Below are positions 1-7,178 of a DNA stretch of 28,840 bases, piece after piece. How positions within the stretch are numbered: the stretch's first letter is position 1; each line of letters begins with the position of its first letter. The position numbers and the translations under genes are program-made. Below the pieces are notes generated by a model that saw only the letters and a program-made list of their open reading frames with translations, searched no databases and was not told where the DNA came from. The stretch spans positions 1-28,840 of the IMG/VR virus record IMGVR_UViG_3300046000_005218; one strand, 5' to 3'. The stretch is from a virus.

Positions 1-207
1 GACATTATTAATTCGGCACAAGGCGATTGGAAAGAGTATATACTTTGCGGTGTTGGAATTGATAATTACTTGAATAGCAGTGGTTCACAATTGCAATTGA
101 AAAAACAAATATTGTTACAATTAGCACAAGATGGATTTAGTTCGATAACGGTTAACTTCAGCGATAATAATAGTTCTAATTTTGATGTCGATGCAATACG
201 TAGTTAA
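1..207 (+). CDS. C-terminal part of a conserved phage tail protein (partial)
   Basis: The first reading frame is open from base 1 to the TAA at 205-207, giving the last 68 residues of a protein that begins before the window. It contains a GDWKEY then GVGI stretch and ends in a short hydrophilic tail. I have a general impression of similar proteins in Bacteroidota phages close to baseplate or tail-tip genes, but I cannot name a family from this fragment. The next gene starts inside its 3' end, so the two are probably translationally coupled. Position next to a LysM-like protein and fibre-like genes supports a tail role; the exact function is unknown. Confidence 0.7.
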   Translation, partial: DIINSAQGDWKEYILCGVGIDNYLNSSGSQLQLKKQILLQLAQDGFSSITVNFSDNNSSNFDVDAIRS

Positions 208-685
208 GGCAGGGCAAGGGATTTATGATGTTGCGATACAATTGTATGGCGATGCACAATATTCGGTTAAGTTATGCACTGATAATGATTTAACAATAAC
301 CGATTCAATAGAGGGCCTTACATTGACTTATGATGACACAATAAGGCGCAATGTTGTTTCGGCTGCAATAAAGCAACAGAACACACCACAACAGCCCGAC
401 AATAGTTATTATATTAAGCAAACACAATCGGTTTATGATTTGGCTTTGCAGTTTGGTTATGGACTTAATCGCGTGGCAGAATTTTGCAAGCTCACAGGAT
501 TAGATATTACTTCAACGGATGTTGGAACACAAATAATTCAAGTTACTAAAATACCAAATAACATTCCATTTAACACTATATTTGCAACTCAATCCGAAAG
601 CGAAGCGGCAGTAATTCCTTACTTTATTTTATTAGAGGATGGATTTTATTTGTTGCAGGAAGACGGATCTAAAATAATATTATAA
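191..685 (+). CDS. Tail protein with two LysM-like repeats
   Basis: A 164-residue protein. It holds two similar segments: residues about 3-50, starting YVVKAGQGIYDVAIQLYG, and about 73-120, starting YYIKQTQSVYDLALQFG. Both have the LysM pattern of an aromatic-V start, a Q-S/G-I/V-YD-A turn and a later short beta strand. LysM modules bind glycan or act as structural joints in phage tails (for example tail tube or baseplate proteins), so a cell-wall or tail-assembly role is inferred. The C-terminus carries the pattern ILLEDGFYLLQEDGSKIIL, a repeat often seen at the end of structural phage proteins. TTG at 182 and ATG at 185 are alternative starts; ATG 191 is chosen because the repeat begins at once after it. 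It overlaps the preceding gene by 17 bases. Confidence 0.75.
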   Translation: MQYVVKAGQGIYDVAIQLYGDAQYSVKLCTDNDLTITDSIEGLTLTYDDTIRRNVVSAAIKQQNTPQQPDNSYYIKQTQSVYDLALQFGYGLNRVAEFCKLTGLDITSTDVGTQIIQVTKIPNNIPFNTIFATQSESEAAVIPYFILLEDGFYLLQEDGSKIIL

Positions 686-1779
686 TGGCAGATTTAAAAA
701 TAAGTGCATTAACAAGTGCTGGTGCATTAGCAGGCACAGAACCATTACCTATTGTGCAAGGTGGTTCAACTAAAAAAACAACCGCGCAGGATATAGCTAA
801 TTTAAAAGCAACACCTAACCTACAACAAGTAACAACTGCTGGTGCTACAACATCAGTAGGTGTAACTGTTGACAATGGAACTGAAAGCGTTGTAATTAAG
901 CACGACCGAATAAAAATAGTAAACGCATCATCAGGTGAGGCAACAATAACATCTCCAACACTTACAACTGCAACCGAATTTCAAATTCCCAATAAAGTAA
1001 CAAGCCCGCAAACCTTTGCGATGTTGAGTGATATAACTGGTGGTGTTCCTTATACTGGTGCGACTTCCGATGTCGACTTGGGTATTCATTCATTAACTGC
1101 TGACACAATTGGTATAGGTACACCCGCTGGTGCTGAAAAGTTGCATATTGATGGTGGGGCTACAACTGTACGAGTAAAAATTGATGCAGACAATGGAGTT
1201 GGTAGAATTTTGTCTTTTAGAACTAGTGATGTTCAACGATGGGCATTACGTGTTGATGGCATGGAAAGTGGGTCAAATAGCGGTGCAGATTTTCAACTTA
1301 GAAGATACAATGACGCAGGCACTCATATAGATAACCCAATAGCTATTAATCGTGCCAATGGAAACATTACGACTGCTCAAAATATAAATGGAGCAACACC
1401 AACGGAATTAGGTTATTTAAGTGGTGTAACAAGTGCGATTCAAACGCAAATTAATGCCTTAAAAGTTGAGAATCTATCTCTTCAAGATGGTGGCTCAAGC
1501 ATAGCAGCAACAACATACACATTAGAATTATATGCTCAATATGCATACACAATTAATCAATTAAAAATTATCTCTGCATCTGGCACTTGCACAGTAGCAG
1601 TTAAGATAAATGGAGTAGATGTAACTGGCATAAGTGCAGTATCGGTAAGTAGCACCATAGCAACTGCTAATGCGAGTGCAGCAAACACAGTTGCAATCGG
1701 TGATAAGATAACATTGGTCACAACATCGAATAGTGCATTGACAAACTTACAAGCATCGTTAAAAACTACACGAATATAA
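685..1779 (+). CDS. Putative tail fibre / structural protein
   Basis: A 364-residue, Thr/Ala/Gly/Ser-rich protein whose N-terminus reads MADLKISALTSAGALAGTEP. This kind of start is typical of fibre-type phage proteins that attach to a tail through the N-terminus. The middle (about 125-260) has the low-complexity, beta-rich look of a trimeric fibre stalk. The last 100 residues form a separate hydrophobic module rich in V, T and A that could be a beta-sandwich tip. The start ATG overlaps the previous stop by one base (TAATG), and the gene ends in TAATG with the next one, so it belongs to one operon. The fibre role is inferred from composition and position; no receptor can be read from it. Confidence 0.65.
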   Translation: MADLKISALTSAGALAGTEPLPIVQGGSTKKTTAQDIANLKATPNLQQVTTAGATTSVGVTVDNGTESVVIKHDRIKIVNASSGEATITSPTLTTATEFQIPNKVTSPQTFAMLSDITGGVPYTGATSDVDLGIHSLTADTIGIGTPAGAEKLHIDGGATTVRVKIDADNGVGRILSFRTSDVQRWALRVDGMESGSNSGADFQLRRYNDAGTHIDNPIAINRANGNITTAQNINGATPTELGYLSGVTSAIQTQINALKVENLSLQDGGSSIAATTYTLELYAQYAYTINQLKIISASGTCTVAVKINGVDVTGISAVSVSSTIATANASAANTVAIGDKITLVTTSNSALTNLQASLKTTRI

Positions 1780-2558
1780 TGGGTAGAAGATTAATATACA
1801 TAAGACCTGCTGCTGGTTACCTACCTCTAACAACTGCGTGGATAGCTGCAACATCGGAAACCGATACTGTTATTTTAAACGCTTTAAACACATTTGAAGC
1901 TGGACTTATTGCGAATAGTTTAACAACTAAATTCAATGCTATATATCCATTTGTTGGAGGTGATTCGACAAAGCACTCATATAATTTTATAAATACATTA
2001 ACATTCCAATTAACATTTATCGGAGGCTGGACACATAATGCAAATGGTGCTACAAATTCGATAACTGGATATGCAACAACTGGCATTATACCAAGCACAA
2101 CACTATCTTTAAATGATAATCATTTAAGTAGTTATATGGGTATAATATCTAATGCTAACTCAGATATTGGTTCTTTCACAACCATACCAGCACCAACAAG
2201 AGTTTTAGAATTAGATACAAGAACTACTAATTTATTTAGATACTTTGGAAATGATGCTACAACGCTTCAGGTTGCAACTGCTGACAATAGAGGGTGGTCA
2301 TTAGGTACAAGAACAGGCTCGACAACTAAGACTATTTATAAAAATGGAGTAAGCGTTGCTACTAATAGCGTTGCTTCTGTTGGGTTGCCATTGGTGGGAA
2401 TTTATTTAGGAACAAGAAATGTTGATGGTGTAGCCGCTCCAAGTTCTGTAAATCGTCATCAATTTGATTCTATTGGTAGCGGATTAACTGCTGGTGATGC
2501 ATCAACATTGTACACATTAATTCAAGCAATGCAAACAAGTTTAAGTAGAAGTGTATAA
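1779..2558 (+). CDS. Putative tail tip / LamG-like receptor-binding protein
   Basis: A 259-residue protein starting MGRRLIYIRPAAGYLPLTTA. The N-terminal third (YPFVGGDSTKHSYNF near residue 60) followed by alternating beta strands and a segment TKTIYKNGVSVATNS resembles the concanavalin/LamG-like folds seen in small phage adhesins of Bacteroidota phages. I recognise the general type but cannot assign a ligand. It is coupled by TAATG to the fibre-like gene before it and lies just before small membrane proteins, as receptor-binding proteins often do at the end of a tail module. It could equally be a minor structural protein. Confidence 0.55.
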   Translation: MGRRLIYIRPAAGYLPLTTAWIAATSETDTVILNALNTFEAGLIANSLTTKFNAIYPFVGGDSTKHSYNFINTLTFQLTFIGGWTHNANGATNSITGYATTGIIPSTTLSLNDNHLSSYMGIISNANSDIGSFTTIPAPTRVLELDTRTTNLFRYFGNDATTLQVATADNRGWSLGTRTGSTTKTIYKNGVSVATNSVASVGLPLVGIYLGTRNVDGVAAPSSVNRHQFDSIGSGLTAGDASTLYTLIQAMQTSLSRSV

Positions 2559-2559
2559 G

Positions 2560-2805
2560 ATGAAACTAACACAACTAACAGAAGAAGAAAAGTTAACCTA
2601 CGTTGGCTTACTTACGGAATTACAAAAAGATGAATTAATCGGGCAGTTATATGCGCCCTATTCTTACTACAATCCTATCCAAGATATTGACAATAATTGG
2701 ATAATTTCAATTGAAGAAATTGAACAAACAACAACACCAGAATTTATGTGGGTAAAAGATGTACCTATGATACTTTATACTCCTAAACAATACGAAAATT
2801 TATGA
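2560..2805 (+). CDS. Small conserved phage protein, unknown function
   Basis: An 81-residue acidic protein. A GTG at 2551 is in frame, but ATG 2560 immediately follows the previous stop and is the more likely start. The C-terminal half has the pattern NWIISIEEIEQTT, then EFMWVKDVP, typical of short proteins placed after fibre genes in Bacteroidota phages; some phages put a fibre-assembly helper here, but no direct evidence links this one to that job. It overlaps the next gene by four bases (ATGA). Confidence 0.6.
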   Translation: MKLTQLTEEEKLTYVGLLTELQKDELIGQLYAPYSYYNPIQDIDNNWIISIEEIEQTTTPEFMWVKDVPMILYTPKQYENL

Positions 2806-3008
2806 TACATTCACACCACCCAGACAATAGCATTTTAGTCATCATTACAAGCGTCATCATTCAAGCAGGGGTATGGACATCGGACTGGTTTGGCAATATG
2901 AATTTAGTCGGCATATATGACACGATTTACGATGGTGCTAAATTAGGTGCATTAGTAGTATCAATGTGGGCATCGTATCGTGTTGCCAAGAAAAACAAGA
3001 ATGACTAA
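2802..3008 (+). CDS. Small membrane protein, unknown
   Basis: A 68-residue protein with one clear hydrophobic segment (about 10-27, ILVIITSVIIQAGVW) and a second weaker one (about 47-60, GALVVSMWASYRVA) followed by a basic tail KKNKND. Two membrane segments with a positively charged C-terminus fit a holin-like topology, but nothing family-specific is visible, and another holin candidate lies in the minus-strand lysis operon. It overlaps both neighbours (ATGA before, eight bases after). Confidence 0.55.
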   Translation: MIHSHHPDNSILVIITSVIIQAGVWTSDWFGNMNLVGIYDTIYDGAKLGALVVSMWASYRVAKKNKND

Positions 3009-3177
3009 CCAAGAAATTGTAGCACTAAAGCCTTTGATATTAGTCTTGATTATTTTGTTTGTTTATTTGATTGCGATGTTGTATCAATATAGAGAAATTG
3101 CAAAGAATGTAGGAAGACTATTTAAAGGCGGTGTAATAGCGTTGTTAGTTATGCTTGGGATTATCGATGATAAATAA
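3001..3177 (+). CDS. Small membrane protein, unknown
   Basis: A 58-residue protein; ATG 3001 is preferred to the in-frame GTG at 2980 because it overlaps the previous stop by only eight bases. It has a strong hydrophobic segment (about 10-29, KPLILVLIILFVYLIAMLYQ) and a second one (about 46-56, GGVIALLVMLG). It is the last plus-strand gene before the convergent hairpin. Together with the preceding gene it may form a membrane pair, for example holin/antiholin or superinfection-related; this is inference from topology alone. Confidence 0.5.
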   Translation: MTNQEIVALKPLILVLIILFVYLIAMLYQYREIAKNVGRLFKGGVIALLVMLGIIDDK

Positions 3178-3180
3178 CAA

Positions 3181-3204
3181 AGCCCTCACATTTCTGCAAG
3201 GGCT
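3181..3204. terminator. Hairpin between convergent operons, likely terminator of the minus-strand operon
   Basis: The arms AGCCCT (3181-3186) and AGGGCT (3199-3204) pair over a 12-base loop. Read on the minus strand the hairpin is followed at once by TTTGTTATTT, which fits an intrinsic terminator for the lysis operon. On the plus strand it follows the last gene by three bases but has no U-run, so it would work less well there. Confidence 0.6.
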
Positions 3205-3251
3205 ATGAATCTAATAACTTAACTAACATTGAACGCTGCAAATGTAATAAT

Positions 3252-3818
3252 TTATTTCAAACCAACAAACAACCAAAGCATAAACATAGCCCCACCAACA
3301 CACCAGGCTGCTATTTTACCTTTGCGTTGTTTTTTCGTTTCCTGCTTGCTTATAGCTAACAACGTACTATCGGTAACATTCTCCGCCTTGTAAGCAACTA
3401 TTAAAGAATCCTTAATAGTTGAAGCATCAGCACACAATTGAAACGCATTAAATAACGCAGCATAACTGCTATCCTTTACATTGATTATTTCATCACATAA
3501 CACAAACACTGTGTCACACTCTTTTGGTAGTGTATTACGCAGTTTCTTCATCAATGCTATGTTAGTGTTGGTTAATGATATTTCACGCTTTCTAATGCTA
3601 TCTTTTGCGTTGTTCGCAACTTGCAGTCTTCGGTTAACATTCTCCAGTTGATTAAGTAAAATAACCTGCTCGATACCAAACTGCTTTTTAATCATTTCCG
3701 CTTCTAATTTGTAGTCAAATGGAATAGGCTTTGGTTTGTCTTTGGCGCAATGGTTTAATCCTATAATTAACAATAAACATAGGACTGCGAATGTTATAAG
3801 TTGGTGTTGTGGTTTCAT
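3252..3818 (-). CDS. Candidate spanin: protein with N- and C-terminal membrane-type segments
   Basis: A 188-residue protein. An in-frame ATG exists at 3881, but 3818 is chosen because the leader AACAAT precedes it and the hydrophobic signal-like segment starts right after (about 7-23). That segment ends at a cysteine (C24), though the preceding GLNHC is a poor lipobox. Residues about 36-165 are hydrophilic with coiled-coil character (EMIKKQFGIEQVILLNQLEN), and residues about 170-187 form a second hydrophobic segment (IAAWCVGGAMFMLWLFVGLK). A membrane anchor at each end of a periplasmic rod is the architecture of a unimolecular spanin. It is the last gene of the operon with the endolysin and holin-like protein. 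The spanin role is inferred; it may instead be an i-spanin-like protein. Confidence 0.5.
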   Translation of the reverse strand: MKPQHQLITFAVLCLLLIIGLNHCAKDKPKPIPFDYKLEAEMIKKQFGIEQVILLNQLENVNRRLQVANNAKDSIRKREISLTNTNIALMKKLRNTLPKECDTVFVLCDEIINVKDSSYAALFNAFQLCADASTIKDSLIVAYKAENVTDSTLLAISKQETKKQRKGKIAAWCVGGAMFMLWLFVGLK

Positions 3819-3822
3819 ATTG

Positions 3823-4188
3823 TTATTGTTTATACCATTTATTAAGCCAATCAATAAACGCTTCTGGTGTATTGACATCAACTTTAGTCTTATCTTTAAG
3901 CGTTAGAATTTTATCTACATTTTCATAAAGCCACCATTGCACATCATCAAGAGCCTTTTCAAAGTCATTTTCATTTTCGGTAAACATTAGCACAATGCTT
4001 TCTTCAAGCAAATTAATACCGTTTTCGTAATCAATTAAATCTATACCCAAAGCCTTTAACTTATGGTGTGTTTGCTGAATTTCTTTAATTCGTTTAAGTG
4101 TTCTTACTGCAAATTCTTTTTTCATATTGTTTGGTTCAAATAATTTGTTTTCGGTGGCATTCATAGCCTTGTAATCTCTTTCGTCCAT
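3823..4188 (-). CDS. Conserved phage protein, unknown function
   Basis: A 121-residue protein. Three in-frame starts exist (4218, 4188, 4125). ATG 4188 is preceded by AACTAACAAT, the leader seen before many genes here, and avoids overlap with the holin-like gene; ATG 4125 (MKKEFAVRTLKR) has a similar AACAAT leader and could be the real or a second start. The body is helical and charged, with a segment ENDFEKALDDVQWWLYENVD and a C-terminal VNTPEAFIDWLNKWYK. I recognise it only as a type that occurs in phages; no enzyme motif is visible. It sits between the holin-like and spanin candidates. Confidence 0.6.
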   Translation of the reverse strand: MDERDYKAMNATENKLFEPNNMKKEFAVRTLKRIKEIQQTHHKLKALGIDLIDYENGINLLEESIVLMFTENENDFEKALDDVQWWLYENVDKILTLKDKTKVDVNTPEAFIDWLNKWYKQ

Positions 4189-4198
4189 ATTGTTAGTT

Positions 4199-4453
4199 TT
4201 AGCACCCATCCCCATCAATAACCGCAGTTGTTGTAGGTGTTTCGGTTGTGAATTTAGTTAAGAATTTAGTATTAATAAGCAAGAATGTCGCTGCCAAACC
4301 GCCCCAAAAGGCTTGCTTCAGAGTGATTAATCCTTGCGTTTCTGCGAGTGCTAAACTTGTTTGAATGAATGGCAGCAAAACGTAGATTAAGTAGTCTGCA
4401 ATCTTTTTTAATTGGCGGTTGTCTGGGCTGCGGTATTTTTGTTTTAGATTCAT
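4199..4453 (-). CDS. Putative holin
   Basis: An 84-residue protein with a basic N-terminus (MNLKQKYRSPDNRQLKK), a first hydrophobic stretch (about 18-38, ADYLIYVLLPFIQTSLALA), a turn, and a second (about 42-65, LITLKQAFWGGLAATFLLIN), then a polar tail ending DGDGC. Two transmembrane helices, small size and place in the same operon as an endolysin fit a holin that opens the inner membrane at the end of infection. Such assignments are usually made on topology and context, as here. The start follows the PP-loop gene by 11 bases. Confidence 0.6.
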   Translation of the reverse strand: MNLKQKYRSPDNRQLKKIADYLIYVLLPFIQTSLALAETQGLITLKQAFWGGLAATFLLINTKFLTKFTTETPTTTAVIDGDGC

Positions 4454-4464
4454 ATTTTAGTTTT

Positions 4465-5274
4465 TTAATCAGTGCAAAATCCTGCTTGACAACCGCTTCC
4501 AGTGCCAAAGTTAAAGTCTTGTTGCAAACCTATTGTTTTAATTTGTGCATAAGTAGCTTCTTTTTTCCAAGTAGCGTGTTTTTCTTGGTCTGAAAACCAT
4601 TGCATCTTTTCAGTTTCTAAATCCCAATTTTTACGCAGTTGTTGTAATGGCTTATGAAAACAACCAACGCAATTTGAATCAGATGGAAATATTAAGTTTG
4701 TTGAATCAGCCCATTTTTTTACTTGCAAATGAGTAACTTTATTTTCAATCAATGGAAAATAACCCTCCCTCCATTCTAACTCACCCCATTTATTTCTTAA
4801 TCCATTTTTTGACTTTCCTATGATTCCTTTAAATGATGTGCTTAATCTATCTGCTCTTTCTTTTTCATCGTATCTAAAACCTATACCCATCTTTACCTTT
4901 TCGCCTATATTTTTAAACCACCAGTCCCAAATTGGGCGCATCTTCATTTCAGTTGTGCAAAACCTCCACTCCATATTTGGCATTGCGCTTTTCTTTTTCA
5001 TCATTTTCTCAAATGATAGTCCGTGTACCCAAATAATTTCTTGACCTATCATTTGCTCCAAGTCAATAACTGCTTTTAGTGTCATATCAGATTCAGCAGT
5101 TGCAATAAAATCTTCTCCTATTTTATCGGATATAAATTTTACAAGTGCTTTGTCTTTTGGGGCGCATTTTACATCATCAATTTTAACAAGAGCAAATAGA
5201 TTATAATCAGCAGGGTAATGGGCTGCTAAATAACTTGAGGTTTTACCTCCGCTTAAACTATTTATTGTTTTCAT
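4465..5274 (-). CDS. PP-loop ATPase, PAPS reductase / DndC-like
   Basis: A 269-residue protein beginning MKTINSLSGGKTSS. S8-G-G-K-T-S13 is the PP-loop of the adenine-nucleotide alpha-hydrolase superfamily, which activates substrates by adenylation, usually in sulfur chemistry. A cysteine in FCTTEMK (C106), a CVGC pair (C202, C205) followed by FHK, and C262/C267 near the C-terminus could hold an Fe-S cluster or zinc, as in PAPS reductase-like and DndC-like proteins. True sulfate assimilation is unlikely for a phage; DNA or RNA modification, or interference with a host modification or defence pathway, is a reasonable inference. It lies in the lysis operon between the holin-like gene and a small unknown, two bases from the latter. 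Superfamily confident; substrate unknown. Confidence 0.75.
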   Translation of the reverse strand: MKTINSLSGGKTSSYLAAHYPADYNLFALVKIDDVKCAPKDKALVKFISDKIGEDFIATAESDMTLKAVIDLEQMIGQEIIWVHGLSFEKMMKKKSAMPNMEWRFCTTEMKMRPIWDWWFKNIGEKVKMGIGFRYDEKERADRLSTSFKGIIGKSKNGLRNKWGELEWREGYFPLIENKVTHLQVKKWADSTNLIFPSDSNCVGCFHKPLQQLRKNWDLETEKMQWFSDQEKHATWKKEATYAQIKTIGLQQDFNFGTGSGCQAGFCTD

Positions 5275-5275
5275 T

Positions 5276-5461
5276 TCAATTAATTATTGTCCACTCAAAT
5301 TTACCCTTTAAATTCCATTCTACCAAAGGCATAATTAAATCTACTTTATCTTTTCGCCTAAAATAAACGTGGTCAATCTTTCGACCTCCGATTACAATAA
5401 AATCAATCTTGCTAAAGGTTATAACCTCCTTGCCATTAGTGTAGCGTGTATTGCGTGTCAT
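5276..5461 (-). CDS. Small conserved protein, unknown
   Basis: A 61-residue protein, mainly alternating beta-type residues with basic patches (VIGGRKIDHVYFRRKDK). No motif recognised. ATG overlaps the endolysin stop by four bases (ATGA), so it is translated from the same message directly after the endolysin. The PP-loop gene follows after one base. Confidence 0.55.
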   Translation of the reverse strand: MTRNTRYTNGKEVITFSKIDFIVIGGRKIDHVYFRRKDKVDLIMPLVEWNLKGKFEWTIIN

Positions 5462-5880
5462 ACAATGGTCATTTTCCAGTTAGTTAATTCGAAATGTGGT
5501 AGGTCTGAAAAGTTCTTAAAATTACCGCCCCAAGTTAGCTTATTAGATACCGATTGCAACATCTCCCAAAACTCTTTGAAATGCTTTGCAGAATAGTCTA
5601 ACTCACGTTTGCCAACCTTAACAAAGGCAATATCGAAAGCACGTGATGGGTAATAATTATGCGGTGACTGATTTGCTCGGGCTTGGGTTATCTTTGGTCT
5701 TTTAGCATAATAAACTTCCTGCATTGCGTTGTTGCGGTATGTACACACAATTATAACGTGAACATCGTTGTGTGCTGCGTTAAATTGCGCTTCTGCTTTC
5801 TTGTAAGCATTAGCAAGTGTTGGGTGTAGGTCCTCGATTAATCTCGATTCAAAGGGCTTGGTTTCATCTTTGGGTTTCAT
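5458..5880 (-). CDS. Endolysin, M15 family L-alanyl-D-glutamate / D,D-peptidase type
   Basis: A 140-residue single-domain enzyme of the M15 (VanY/Ply500-like) zinc peptidase family, which cuts the peptide stems of peptidoglycan. The zinc site is visible: H74 and D83 in QSPHNYYPSRAFDIAF, and H129 in WGGNFKNFSDLPHFEL, with D126 the likely catalytic acid. Length is normal for phage enzymes of this type, and no signal peptide or wall-binding domain is seen, so release through a holin is expected. ATG 5880 overlaps the previous stop (ATGA). With the holin-like and spanin-like genes downstream it makes a lysis cassette on the minus strand. Confidence 0.9.
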   Translation of the reverse strand: MKPKDETKPFESRLIEDLHPTLANAYKKAEAQFNAAHNDVHVIIVCTYRNNAMQEVYYAKRPKITQARANQSPHNYYPSRAFDIAFVKVGKRELDYSAKHFKEFWEMLQSVSNKLTWGGNFKNFSDLPHFELTNWKMTIV

Positions 5881-6098
5881 ATTGTTTTATAAATTTTATT
5901 GTAGTATTCTTCTCTGTTACAAAAATTAGTTCTATGAGCATTTAAACCATCTCCATAAGCATTCTCTATCTGCTCCTTTTCCATTGCTTTGGCTTGTTGG
6001 ACTATATCTCTAATCATATCCCATTTTTGCATTGGAATAAAATCTATCTTTTCGTTTAGTTGCTCAACCAACCATTCAACTGCTGTGACTTGTTTCAT
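5877..6098 (-). CDS. Small conserved phage protein, unknown
   Basis: A 73-residue helical protein with the pattern TAVEWLVEQL near the N-terminus, QQAKAMEKEQIENAY in the middle and EEYYNKIY at the end. This composition recurs in small proteins of Bacteroidota phages and prophages, but no function is known to me. It overlaps the gene on either side by four bases, so it is part of the polycistron. Confidence 0.65.
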   Translation of the reverse strand: MKQVTAVEWLVEQLNEKIDFIPMQKWDMIRDIVQQAKAMEKEQIENAYGDGLNAHRTNFCNREEYYNKIYKTI

Positions 6099-6298
6099 AG
6101 GTTGTTTATTTCGGTTTTAACTTGTTGCCAATAACTCATTCCTGTTGATGGTTTCCAAATGAATTGATTTAATACCTCATCAACTGCTATCAATGCTGCT
6201 TGTTTTGAAAAGTATTTATTTGATTGACCTCCATTATAGCCAGCGCAAATAGGTTTATATTTATTAAATAATTCTTCTGCTTTTAATTTTGCTTCCAT
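6095..6298 (-). CDS. Small conserved phage protein, unknown
   Basis: A 67-residue protein with the pattern SKQAALIAVDEVLNQF and a C-terminal YWQQVKTEINNL, another type recurrent in Bacteroidota phages and often adjacent to the preceding TAVEWL type, as here. Function is unknown. It starts one base after the stop of the 31-residue lipoprotein and overlaps its downstream neighbour by four bases. Confidence 0.65.
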   Translation of the reverse strand: MEAKLKAEELFNKYKPICAGYNGGQSNKYFSKQAALIAVDEVLNQFIWKPSTGMSYWQQVKTEINNL

Positions 6299-6299
6299 T

Positions 6300-6395
6300 T
6301 TAATTACATTTAGTCATTTTGTGTACCATTTTAACTTCTTTACTTACGTGGCAGCTATTGAATAGCAACCACATTAATATCATTAAGACACGCAT
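6300..6395 (-). CDS. Very small lipoprotein (31 residues)
   Basis: A short ORF: ATG at 6395, TAA at 6300-6302. The product starts MRVLMILMWLLFNSC, a hydrophobic signal ending in a lipobox-like LFNSC (C15), followed by HVSKEVKMVHKMTKCN. Lipoproteins this small occur as outer-membrane spanin subunits (Rz1-like) and as unknown lipoproteins in Bacteroidota phages. It overlaps the upstream gene by 13 bases and leaves one base to the next ATG, so it fills an otherwise empty gap in a dense operon, which supports it being real. With the two-anchor protein at the end of the operon it could be part of the lysis set; this is inference. Confidence 0.6.
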   Translation of the reverse strand: MRVLMILMWLLFNSCHVSKEVKMVHKMTKCN

Positions 6396-6799
6396 AGATT
6401 CATTATCTCAATCTCAATAGGCACTTGCACACCCTCTACACCATCTTTCTCAGCGTAACTATACAACTGATACCCAATCGGAAAAGAGTGTCTTGGTGCT
6501 ATTCTAAATGCGTAACCATCGTTAGCTTTGCATTCGATATAACTGCCCCATTGCAATTCAACCGATACATTTTCGCCAATCTCAAATCTGCCTAAACGCT
6601 GGATTACTCTCTTGCCATTAATGTACGCATAGAAATATAGCACAATGTAGGTGTCTTCCTTACGAATACCTAACCTAATGCTATTCCAATGATGCCAACC
6701 ACGTGAGAAGCCGATAACCTTTTGCACTCCATCTGACTTTTCAATGTCGGGAATGACAATGTCGCAGGTTAACTTTGTTGGTTTCCAGAGCAACTTCAT
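6383..6799 (-). CDS. Unknown protein
   Basis: A 138-residue protein, mostly beta-type, rich in aromatic and charged residues (GWHHWNSIRLGIRKEDTYIV, then VLYFYAYINGKRVIQRLGRF). ATG 6799 overlaps the preceding stop (ATGA) and is preferred to the in-frame ATG 6859, which would overlap by 60 bases. No catalytic motif, signal peptide or membrane segment is seen. A beta-sandwich binding protein is possible, but nothing decides this. Confidence 0.55.
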   Translation of the reverse strand: MKLLWKPTKLTCDIVIPDIEKSDGVQKVIGFSRGWHHWNSIRLGIRKEDTYIVLYFYAYINGKRVIQRLGRFEIGENVSVELQWGSYIECKANDGYAFRIAPRHSFPIGYQLYSYAEKDGVEGVQVPIEIEIMNLCVS

Positions 6800-6987
6800 T
6801 TTTTCAACCATTGTTGCATAAACCCTGCACCGCAAACCGCACTTGTTAGCGATGCACATAATGAAAGAGTAAAGGTTAAAAAGTCAGAGTTCCCATTTTC
6901 TGCGCCAGTCATTGCGAATGATACTGCCCAAAAAGACATAAATAGGGCCGATGCTGCCCATAGGATAAGTGATGCTTTTGTTTTCAT
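6796..6987 (-). CDS. Small two-segment membrane protein
   Basis: A 63-residue protein with two hydrophobic segments (about 6-26, LILWAASALFMSFWAVSFAM, and about 37-57, LTFTLSLCASLTSAVCGAGF) joined by a polar loop GAENGNSD and ending in WLKK. This is a holin or antiholin-like topology, and it lies in the same operon as the endolysin, so it competes with the gene at 4199-4453 for the holin role. No family is recognised. Confidence 0.55.
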   Translation of the reverse strand: MKTKASLILWAASALFMSFWAVSFAMTGAENGNSDFLTFTLSLCASLTSAVCGAGFMQQWLKK

Positions 6988-6989
6988 AG

Positions 6990-7157
6990 TTATAAATTGT
7001 TAGGATCTAATTCCTCATTAATAAGTTGTTCAAGTTTAGGGCTTAAATGTACTGATGTTTTTCCATTTGTGATGTCAGTAAGCACCCAACCGCCACGAAT
7101 TCCGTTTTCACGGTCATCTTCTTCATACTCCCAATGCAATGTTAATGTTGTTTCCAT
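6990..7157 (-). CDS. Small conserved protein, first gene of the minus-strand operon
   Basis: A 55-residue protein starting METTLTLHWEYEEDD. ATG 7157 is preceded by AACTAACATT, the usual leader here; a longer in-frame start at 7205 would place the promoter inside the gene and is rejected. Beta-rich and acidic, with a segment GGWVLTDITNGKTSVHL. No function recognised. A TAnnTTTG box lies 21 bases upstream, so it heads the operon ending at 3252. Confidence 0.55.
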   Translation of the reverse strand: METTLTLHWEYEEDDRENGIRGGWVLTDITNGKTSVHLSPKLEQLINEELDPNNL

Positions 7158-7178
7158 AATGTTAGTTTTAAATTTTGG

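Noticed and set aside
4272-4508. 78-codon minus-strand ORF over the holin-like gene and the end of the PP-loop gene
   Set aside because: It lies in a different frame under two genes with better support and shows no recognised features.
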